In this document: piece after piece, positions 6,066 to 12,246 of the stretch
How the letters are laid out: each line of letters opens with the position of its first letter
Position numbering within the stretch: the first letter of the stretch is position 1
NCBI GenBank assembly: GCA_002321395.1
Contig: DCMK01000021.1
Span: 1-12,246, forward strand
DNA length: 12,246 nucleotides
Direction of reading: 5' to 3'
Origin: Caryophanales bacterium UBA1624
Lineage (GTDB): Bacteria; Bacillota_I; Bacilli_A; RFN20; CAG-826
The notes under the pieces: model-generated
Told to the model about the DNA's origin: nothing
The model's database searches: none
The model's input: only the letters and a program-made list of their open reading frames with translations
Program-made: the position numbers and the translations under genes

Positions 6066-7460
6066 ATGAACAAATTCAGCAAAACCATCTTCGCGCTTTC
6101 GTCTTTGGCGCTGATCTCTTCCTGCGGGGACTCTTCCCCCTCGGCGCCTAGCCTCACCCCCGCCGAGCGCGTCTTCGCCTCCGGCAAAGTCTATTTCCAG
6201 GCCGGGACGGAGGAGAACCTCTCCGCTTCCATCGAGCTTCCGGGCAGCATCACCTCAATCAGCTGTGGCAGAAGCAAAGCCGAGGCGGGGGAGTATTCCT
6301 ACGCCGATGGCATCCTCACTTTGGCCGGGAGCTTCCTGAAGGACATCTCCGCCGGCGAGAAGGACATCCGCATCGTGACCGATGCCGGCACCAAGACCCT
6401 CTCCGCCCTCTCCGCGACCAAGATCATCACCACCGCTCAGGAGTTCCAAGACATCAACTCCGACCTGGATGGGACCTACGTTTTGGGGCAGGACATCGAT
6501 CTTTCCTCGATCCCCAACTTCGAGCCTTTGGGGCGCTATGTCTCCGAGGAAGACACCTCCAACCATTATTTCCACGGCATCCTCGAAGGCAACGGCCACA
6601 CCGTCAAAAACGCCAAGGTCTATTGGAGCGACGACGTGGGCAATAATCTCAACGTCTACAACAATACCGGGACCCATTTTCAAGACATCGCCCACAAAAA
6701 TGGCGACAACATCGGCCTTTTCCAAATCATCGGCAGCGCCGGGGTGGTCCGCAACGTGAACTTTAGCAACATCAAAGTCCGCGGCAGGACCATCGTCGGG
6801 GTCATCGCCGGCAACTTGGCCGGCACGGTCTATAACTGCACGATCGACGAAAGCTGCAAAGCCGAGATGGGCACCCATTTCTACGACGACGACTGCAACA
6901 TGGGCGGCGCCTTCGGCATCGTCGGAGCCTCCGGGAACGCCTATAACGTCATCTCCTCCCTCACTTCCTTGACCCTCGGCGGCAGGGGGGCCGGAAACGA
7001 CGACCTCGGCGTCTATTGCGATTACGACGACAAATACAAGACCGAATCCGGCGGAAACGGCTGGGACCATCAGACCGACAATCCCGATTGCAATTGGTGG
7101 AAGTTCTGCGGCGTCGACAAAGAAGACGGCAAGGTCCTCGACTCCAACGGCGCCCCCAGCAACGGGCAATACGCCTTCGTCGGCAAATGCTGGGGCAAAG
7201 TCAGCCACTGCGTCGCCCGCTCCTTCACCTATGCCCCGATGAACGGGTCCTCCCGTTCGATTCACTTCGGCCAAACCCACAAAGGGGAGAACAAGCCGAC
7301 CTCGGGGGAAAGCGACATGGGCGAGCTTGAGGATTGCAAGCTCCTCGGCGCATCCGAGATGAAGGATCCCGCCCAGTACGAGGCCTTCTCTTCGGAGGAA
7401 TGGAAGATCGAATCCGGTTCGATCCCCACCCTCATCCCCGCCTACACATTCGCCGACTGA
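6066..7460 (+). CDS. Lipoprotein with X2-like module and GLUG-type beta-helix, role unknown
   Basis: The protein has 464 residues and a lipoprotein signal ending LISSC (Cys20). Residues about 38-116 (SITSISCGRSKAEAGEYSYA, DGILTLAGSFLKDISAGEKD) resemble the X2/Ig-like module found in clostridial cellulosome proteins. Next comes a right-handed beta-helix pattern with GLUG-like motifs: FQDINSDLDGTYVLGQDIDL (127-146), YFHGILEGNGHTVKN (168-182), NIGLFQIIGSAGVVRNVNFS (215-234) and TIVGVIAGNLAGTVYNCTID (242-261). GLUG beta-helices occur in Gram-positive surface proteins and adhesins. The C-terminal third (about 310-464) is rich in Asp, Asn, Gly and Cys, includes NCTID, CKAEMG, CNMGG, CDYDD and CNWWKFC, and is not recognised. 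No polysaccharide lyase or hydrolase active site could be identified. Its position between a binding lipoprotein and the phosphorylase suggests a surface role in glucan capture, but an unrecognised beta-helix enzyme is not excluded. Confidence 0.68.
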   Translation: MNKFSKTIFALSSLALISSCGDSSPSAPSLTPAERVFASGKVYFQAGTEENLSASIELPGSITSISCGRSKAEAGEYSYADGILTLAGSFLKDISAGEKDIRIVTDAGTKTLSALSATKIITTAQEFQDINSDLDGTYVLGQDIDLSSIPNFEPLGRYVSEEDTSNHYFHGILEGNGHTVKNAKVYWSDDVGNNLNVYNNTGTHFQDIAHKNGDNIGLFQIIGSAGVVRNVNFSNIKVRGRTIVGVIAGNLAGTVYNCTIDESCKAEMGTHFYDDDCNMGGAFGIVGASGNAYNVISSLTSLTLGGRGAGNDDLGVYCDYDDKYKTESGGNGWDHQTDNPDCNWWKFCGVDKEDGKVLDSNGAPSNGQYAFVGKCWGKVSHCVARSFTYAPMNGSSRSIHFGQTHKGENKPTSGESDMGELEDCKLLGASEMKDPAQYEAFSSEEWKIESGSIPTLIPAYTFAD

Positions 7461-7481
7461 TTCCCTTCGGAGGTACCACCC

Positions 7482-10400
7482 ATGGTCAAATATTCTTTTA
7501 AGCGCGAACGCTTCCTCATTGAGGATTTCTCTTCCGCGAAGACTTTCGCGAGCTTCCTTCCCGCGGTGGCGGGGGAAGACGGCAAGCCTTTATGGGCTTT
7601 CTACGCCAACGTCGGCCAAGCCATGGGCGGTTTCGGGGTCAGCTCCAAAGAAACCCCGATCACTCCTTTCGATTCCGCCAATCTAGCCTATTCCAACATC
7701 CCCGTGAAAGGCTTTCGCACCTTCTTGAGGGTCAACGGATCCTTCTACGCCCCTTTCTTCGACAAGAAGACCTCTTCGAAACGCATCATGGACATCGGCT
7801 GGGGCGATTTCTCGATCCTCGAGGAGAACCCCCTCTTCTCCATGAAGGTGACCTACACCTCCCTCTCCCACCATCCTTATCCCGCGTTGCTGAGGATGGT
7901 CGAGATCAAGAACCTCACCTCCGAGGAGATGGACGTGCAAGGGGTGGACGGCACGCCGATCTTCTTCCCACTCGGGCTTTCCAATTTCTGCTACAAAGAG
8001 CTCGTCTCCTTGATGGCGGCCTATTGCCAAGTCGACGGGCTCTCCGAGAAGGCCCCCTTCGTCCGCTTCAAGACCTCCACCGGCGACAATTCGATCGTCT
8101 CCGCCCAGAAATCCGGGAACGCCTTCCTAAGCGTCGACGAAGCGGGGGAGAGGCTCCTCCCGATCGTGGACCCGGAGATGGTGTTCGGGGAGGACGCGAG
8201 CCTCCTCACCTGCGATCCCTTCTTGGGGGATGAGGATTCCTTCCTCCGCTTCCCCCAGCAAACCGAGAACAAGCTCCCTTCCGCCTTCTCTTGCTTCCAT
8301 AAGAAGCTTGCCCCCGGGCAGGCCTATCGCTTCCTCTCCCTCTTCGGCTCCTTCCCTTCCCGGGAGGAGTTCAAGGACCGCATCGGCGAGGTCGGCTATG
8401 CCTGGGGCGAAAGGCAAAGGAAGGCCACCGAGAAGCTCATCCGGGAGCTGATCTCCCCCTGCCAAGTCGAAACCGCCTATCCCCTGTTCGACCTCTGCTG
8501 CAAGCAAAGCTATCTGGACAATTCCCTCCGTGGGGGCTTCCCCGTCTTGCTCAACGACAAAGGGAAGGGACAGACCTATTACCTCTATGGCAGGAAGCAC
8601 GGGGACATGGAGAGGGACTACAACTCCTTCGTCATGCCTTCTTGCTACTTCTCTTCCGGCCCCGGGAACTTCCGCGACGTCAACCAGAACCGGAGGAGCG
8701 ACCTTTTCTTCGCCCCCTTCGTCGCCGATTACAACATCCGCCTCTTCTTCACCCTCATCCAGGCCGACGGCCAGAACCCTTTGAACGTCCAAAGCCCCTC
8801 CTTCCGCTTGAAGGAAGGGAAGGACCTCTCCTTTTTGGGCGGGGATTTGGCCAAAGGCGGGAAGCTCGCTTCCTTGCTTTCCCGCTTCCGGCCCTATGAG
8901 CTCTATGGCTACCTGCGGGAGGAAAAGGGCCTAAGCAAGGAAGCCTCCGATGAGGCTTTCTCCTGCATCCTCTCCCAAAGCGAGCCGGTGATCGAGGCCA
9001 ACTTCGGGGAAGGCTATTGGGTGGACCATTGGACCTACAACGTCGATCTATTGGAAAGCTATTCCGCCCTTTTCCCGGACAAGGAGGAGGAGCTCTTCTT
9101 CGGCTCCGCTTATCCTTATTTCTATTCCCCCGTCTACGTGGAGCCCCGAAGCGAGAAATACTGCCTCAAAGACCCAACCACCCCGCGCCAATACGGGGCC
9201 ATCGATTTGGAGAGGACGAAGCTGTGGTGCGAGAAGCATCATTTCGACCTCTCCTCGACCTCTTACCTCAAAGACAAAGAAGGAAAGATCTTCAAGACCA
9301 ACCTCGCCGGGAAGATCCTCGCGCTCATCTTGGTCAAATTCAGCGCCCTCGACAGCCAGCAGCTCGGCATCGAGATGGAATGCGAGAAGCCGGGTTGGAA
9401 CGACGCCATGAACGGCCTCCCAGGGCTTTTCGGGTCCGGGCTCTCCGAAACCGTGGAATTGCTGCGCTTGGTCGAATACGCCCTTTCCCATTTGGCCCCC
9501 TTCGGCAGCAAAACCATGCCCCTGATGAAGGAGCAAGGCGATTTCCTCCGCTCCCTGGAAAAGAACCTCGAGGATTTCTCCTCCGGAAAGCTCAGCCGCT
9601 TCCAATTTTGGGATAAGCAGACCTCCGCCCGCGAGACCCTGCGCCTCCTTTTGAAGGAGAACTGCTCCGGGGAGAAGGAAGAGCTTCCCGTCTCCATCGC
9701 CCTCCCCATCCTGGAGAAGATGAAGGCGATGCTCCTTGACTCCCTTTCCCGGGCCAAGCAGATCGGGAACGGCATCTTGCCAAGCTACCTGATCTATGAG
9801 CCGACCTCCTTCCTCAAGACGGGCAAGAAGAACCATCTTGGGCTCGATACCATCGAAGTCCAAGGCTTCGTCCGGAAGACCATCCCGCCCTTTTTGGAAG
9901 CCAGCGCCCGCGCCTTCAAGCTCGGGAAAGAAGCGATGGGGGAGGAGGATTACTCCGCCATCAAAGCCTCCGCTCTTTACGATGGGAAGCTCCATTTCTA
10001 CAAGACCTGCGCCCCCATCGACGATGCCCCCTTCGAAATCGGCCGCGTCCACGCCTTCACCAAAGGATGGCTGGAGAGGGAATGCAACTTCCTCCACATG
10101 GACTACAAATACCTCCTCGGCCTGCTCAAAGGCGGGTTCTACGAGGATTTCTATTCCGAGCTCCCGAGCAACCTCGTCTGCTTCATGGACCCGGAGATCT
10201 ACGGACGGAACCCCACGGAGGCGTCCAGCTTCATCGTCCCGACCTGCAACCCCAACCAGAAGAACTGGGGGAGGGGATTCTTCGCCCGCCTCACCGGGGC
10301 CAACGCCGAATTCCTCAACATGCTGGTCCTCCTCTTCCTCGGGGAGAAGCCTTTCTGCGTGGAGAACGGGGAGCTCGTCTTCGCCCCCAAGCCCAAGCTT

Positions 10401-10616
10401 TCCTCTTCTTTCTTCACCAAAGAGGGCAAAGTCCGCTTCCTGCTTTTCGGCAAGACCCAATTCGAGATCTCCAACCCGAAGCGCTTGGATTGCTATAACG
10501 GGGTCAAGCTGACCTATCGCTTGGATGGGACGCCCATGGAAGAAGTCAAAGGGGAATGGGCCCATAAGCTCCGGGAAGGAGCCTTCAAGCTCGTCGAGGC
10601 TGAGGTGGTTTCATGA
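7482..10616 (+). CDS. Cytoplasmic beta-glucan/oligosaccharide phosphorylase (GH94/GH149/GH161 group, GH161 favoured)
   Basis: The protein has 1044 residues, no signal peptide, and a strong Shine-Dalgarno (CGGAGGT ending at 7474). Family features: an N-terminal substrate domain with LWAFYANVGQAMGGFGVSS and GFRTFLRVNG; YGRKHGDMERDYNSF near 367-381; NFRDVNQNRRSDLFF near 396; GYWVDHWTYN at about 511-520; and PGWNDAMNGLPGLFGSG, whose D641 is placed as the general acid of GH94-type inverting phosphorylases. GH94 cellobiose phosphorylases are usually near 800 residues. The extra length fits GH149 and GH161, which phosphorolyse beta-1,3-gluco-oligosaccharides to glucose 1-phosphate and a shortened chain. 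This matches the importer upstream and the laminarinase-type enzyme downstream. It may appear in databases as cellobiose phosphorylase. Assignment to the clan is firm; the exact family and linkage are inferred. Its stop overlaps the next start (ATGA). Confidence 0.82.
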   Translation: MVKYSFKRERFLIEDFSSAKTFASFLPAVAGEDGKPLWAFYANVGQAMGGFGVSSKETPITPFDSANLAYSNIPVKGFRTFLRVNGSFYAPFFDKKTSSKRIMDIGWGDFSILEENPLFSMKVTYTSLSHHPYPALLRMVEIKNLTSEEMDVQGVDGTPIFFPLGLSNFCYKELVSLMAAYCQVDGLSEKAPFVRFKTSTGDNSIVSAQKSGNAFLSVDEAGERLLPIVDPEMVFGEDASLLTCDPFLGDEDSFLRFPQQTENKLPSAFSCFHKKLAPGQAYRFLSLFGSFPSREEFKDRIGEVGYAWGERQRKATEKLIRELISPCQVETAYPLFDLCCKQSYLDNSLRGGFPVLLNDKGKGQTYYLYGRKHGDMERDYNSFVMPSCYFSSGPGNFRDVNQNRRSDLFFAPFVADYNIRLFFTLIQADGQNPLNVQSPSFRLKEGKDLSFLGGDLAKGGKLASLLSRFRPYELYGYLREEKGLSKEASDEAFSCILSQSEPVIEANFGEGYWVDHWTYNVDLLESYSALFPDKEEELFFGSAYPYFYSPVYVEPRSEKYCLKDPTTPRQYGAIDLERTKLWCEKHHFDLSSTSYLKDKEGKIFKTNLAGKILALILVKFSALDSQQLGIEMECEKPGWNDAMNGLPGLFGSGLSETVELLRLVEYALSHLAPFGSKTMPLMKEQGDFLRSLEKNLEDFSSGKLSRFQFWDKQTSARETLRLLLKENCSGEKEELPVSIALPILEKMKAMLLDSLSRAKQIGNGILPSYLIYEPTSFLKTGKKNHLGLDTIEVQGFVRKTIPPFLEASARAFKLGKEAMGEEDYSAIKASALYDGKLHFYKTCAPIDDAPFEIGRVHAFTKGWLERECNFLHMDYKYLLGLLKGGFYEDFYSELPSNLVCFMDPEIYGRNPTEASSFIVPTCNPNQKNWGRGFFARLTGANAEFLNMLVLLFLGEKPFCVENGELVFAPKPKLSSSFFTKEGKVRFLLFGKTQFEISNPKRLDCYNGVKLTYRLDGTPMEEVKGEWAHKLREGAFKLVEAEVVS

Positions 10617-12246
10617 AGCGCCTCTTCCCTTGCTTGATTTTGGCCCCGATCCTGCTCTCCTGCTCCTTGGCTCCCGATCCGTCTTCTTCCGGAACCCCAT
10701 CCTCTGAGGAAGCCTCTTCCGAGCCCGCCCTCGATTCGCTTCCTTCCTCCTCCCAACCCTCTTCTTCGTCGGAAGCCCCTTCTTCCGAGGGAGGCTCCTC
10801 GGCTGCAAGCTCCCTCGCCCCTGAAGCGGGGGAGGACATCTTCTACTCCTCCTCCTTCCGGGAGGGAGGGGAGGACTCTTCCTCCTCCGCCCCGGGGAAC
10901 TTCTACCTCTGGTCCGGATATGGATGCGGGGGAGAGGCGAAGATCCTAGAAAAAGAAGGGGGCGTCTATTCCTTTTCCTATAAAGCCTCCACGAATTGGT
11001 GGTCGGTTCAGCTCTTCTACCAAGCCCCATATGCGGAAGAAGGGGAGGAGCTTTCGATATCCTTCCCTTTTTGCAGCGACGTCGACGGGGCGATCACGAT
11101 CAACGGCTCGACCCTTTCCTGCAAAGCCGGGGAATGGGGCGTCTATGAAAGCAAAGGACCCGTGCGTAAAAACTCCCAGGGATACCTCTCGACCCTTTCC
11201 CTGCAGCTGGGCGTAGAAAGCCCCTTCTCTTGCCTAGGCGGCAGCCTTTTCCGCTTCAAAGCCCCGCGCATCTCCTCCTCTTCCCCCTATCACCGGGTGG
11301 ATTTCCTGGTGGATGGGAAGAACGTGAAATCCCTCCCTGTGAAGGAAGGAAAAAAGGCGGTTCCCCCATCCGACCCCATCGCCCCCTCCGGAAAGCATTT
11401 CGCGGGGTGGTATGAAGGGGAGGCGCGCTTCGACGGGGATGCTCCCATCTACGCCACCCATTCTTATTCGGCCCGCTTCGCTTCGGGGGAGGGCAGTCTC
11501 CCTAGCTACGTCCCGGAAGGCTATTCGCTATCCTGGTCGGACGAATTCTCCGGATCGGCCCTAGACCCCTCTTCCTGGGAATGCCAGAAAGGCATCGGGC
11601 AGGACGTTGGGCTGTGGGAGTGGGGCAACCAAGAAAAGCAGTACTACAAAGCCGAGAACGCGACCGTGCGCGATGGCAGATTGAGGATCGAGGCCAAACG
11701 CGAAGACACTTCCTACGGATCTTCTTCCTACCGCTACACCTCCGCCCGCATCCGCAGCGCGGGCAAGGTTTCCTTCGCCCACGGCTACGTCGAAGCCCGG
11801 ATCTCCCTCCCGGAGGGCCGGGGGCTTTGGCCGGCTTTCTGGATGCTCCCGGAGGGGAGCTTCGAGGGCAAAGGATGGCCTTATTCGGGCGAGATCGACA
11901 TCATGGAAGCCCGCGGCAGGCTCCCCTATCAGACCTCAAGCGCCCTCCATTGCTCGCTAAACGGGGGCAATGAGGACCGCTGCCTGACCTCCGTCCACGA
12001 CCTTTCCTCTTCCTTCTCCTCCTTCCATACTTATTCCGTCCTTTGGGAGGAAAACCGGATGGTCTTCTCCGTGGATGGAACCTCCCACCTGGAGGTTTCC
12101 CGTTCGGAATGGATGGGCGGATATAACGGCAACAGCCCCTTCGATCAGGAATTCCACATCCTGCTCAACCTCGCCGTCGGAGGGAGCTTCGACGGGGGGA
12201 TCCTCCCCGAGGAGAGCTTCTCCTCCGCCTCGATGGAGGTCGACTA
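10613..12246 (+). CDS. GH16 laminarinase-type lipoprotein with CBM and Flg_new modules (3' end off right edge)
   Basis: The ATG overlaps the phosphorylase stop (ATGA, 10613-10616), indicating translational coupling. The 544 visible residues begin with a lipoprotein signal (MKRLFPCLILAPILLSC, Cys17), then a Ser-rich linker (about 18-70), a CBM-like beta-sandwich (about 74-220; NWWSVQLFYQAPY, SDVDGAITIN, LSLQLGV, GGSLFRFKAP), one Flg_new repeat (about 228-290; GKHFAGWYEGEARF) and a GH16 domain from about 304. GH16 hallmarks are LSWSDEFSGSALDPSSWE, WEWGNQEKQYY (the laminarinase NxExQYY substrate strand), GLWPAFWML, and the active site GEIDIMEARG with E427, D429 and E432. The E-I-D-I-M-E form with inserted Met is typical of endo-beta-1,3-glucanases. 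The sequence stops at SMEVDY, where GH16 domains normally end in a final VRVY-like strand, so only a few catalytic-domain residues are likely missing. It should cut beta-1,3-glucan at the cell surface. Confidence 0.9.
   Translation, partial: MKRLFPCLILAPILLSCSLAPDPSSSGTPSSEEASSEPALDSLPSSSQPSSSSEAPSSEGGSSAASSLAPEAGEDIFYSSSFREGGEDSSSSAPGNFYLWSGYGCGGEAKILEKEGGVYSFSYKASTNWWSVQLFYQAPYAEEGEELSISFPFCSDVDGAITINGSTLSCKAGEWGVYESKGPVRKNSQGYLSTLSLQLGVESPFSCLGGSLFRFKAPRISSSSPYHRVDFLVDGKNVKSLPVKEGKKAVPPSDPIAPSGKHFAGWYEGEARFDGDAPIYATHSYSARFASGEGSLPSYVPEGYSLSWSDEFSGSALDPSSWECQKGIGQDVGLWEWGNQEKQYYKAENATVRDGRLRIEAKREDTSYGSSSYRYTSARIRSAGKVSFAHGYVEARISLPEGRGLWPAFWMLPEGSFEGKGWPYSGEIDIMEARGRLPYQTSSALHCSLNGGNEDRCLTSVHDLSSSFSSFHTYSVLWEENRMVFSVDGTSHLEVSRSEWMGGYNGNSPFDQEFHILLNLAVGGSFDGGILPEESFSSASMEVD

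Noticed and set aside
9048..10565. Long minus-strand open frame opposite the phosphorylase (505 codons), and similar ones at 6255-7280 and 4506-5315
   Set aside because: All lie wholly inside genes with clear family motifs on the plus strand, show repetitive Glu/Gly/Val-rich composition, and lack recognisable domains or convincing ribosome sites.
1..12246. CRISPR arrays, tRNA or rRNA genes, transposases, phage or defence genes
   Set aside because: No spaced direct repeats, no tRNA-like cloverleaf, no transposase or nuclease motifs seen. Every large open frame is accounted for by the glucan locus.

Overview
The window reads as one carbohydrate-utilisation locus, most likely for a beta-1,3-glucan (laminarin, callose or fungal/yeast glucan) or a mixed-linkage beta-glucan. 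The organism looks like a Bacillota-type bacterium. The exported proteins are lipoproteins with [L]-[AS]-[GS]-C lipoboxes and Ser/Glu/Pro-rich linkers. The transporter is an ABC sugar importer with a tethered substrate-binding lipoprotein, and there are no SusC/SusD-like or outer-membrane components. By eye the DNA is GC-rich (C/G-ending codons dominate), so a GC-rich gut or rumen Bacillota/Mollicutes-related lineage is plausible. That placement is inference only.

Layout: A minus-strand gene (1-838, running off the left edge) encodes a GH16 lipoprotein. A 193-bp divergent control region (839-1031) carries back-to-back sigma-A-type promoters, each followed by a near-identical 19-bp LacI-family-like operator placed just downstream of the predicted start point. 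From 1032 to the right edge every gene is on the plus strand with short gaps (9, 3, 51, 84, 21 and -4 nt): substrate-binding lipoprotein, two MalF/MalG-type permeases, a CBM/Flg_new binding lipoprotein, an X2-like/GLUG beta-helix lipoprotein, a 1044-residue cytoplasmic phosphorylase of the GH94/GH149/GH161 group, and a second GH16 lipoprotein (laminarinase type) cut by the right edge only a few residues before the catalytic domain would end. No stretch over 300 bases lacks a gene.

How it would work together (inference): the two surface GH16 enzymes cut glucan, one with an EIDIE active site (lichenase-like spacing) and one with EIDIME (laminarinase-like spacing). The enzyme-free lipoproteins hold the polymer or its fragments at the surface. 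The ABC importer takes up oligosaccharides, using an ATPase not encoded here, and the phosphorylase releases glucose 1-phosphate in the cytoplasm. A LacI/GalR-type repressor, also not encoded here, would control both arms at once.

The most notable observations are the paired operators, the shared CBM-Flg_new module found once on an enzyme and once on a non-catalytic partner, the GLUG lipoprotein of unknown role inside a glucan operon, and a long intercistronic RNA hairpin with two mutually exclusive folds.
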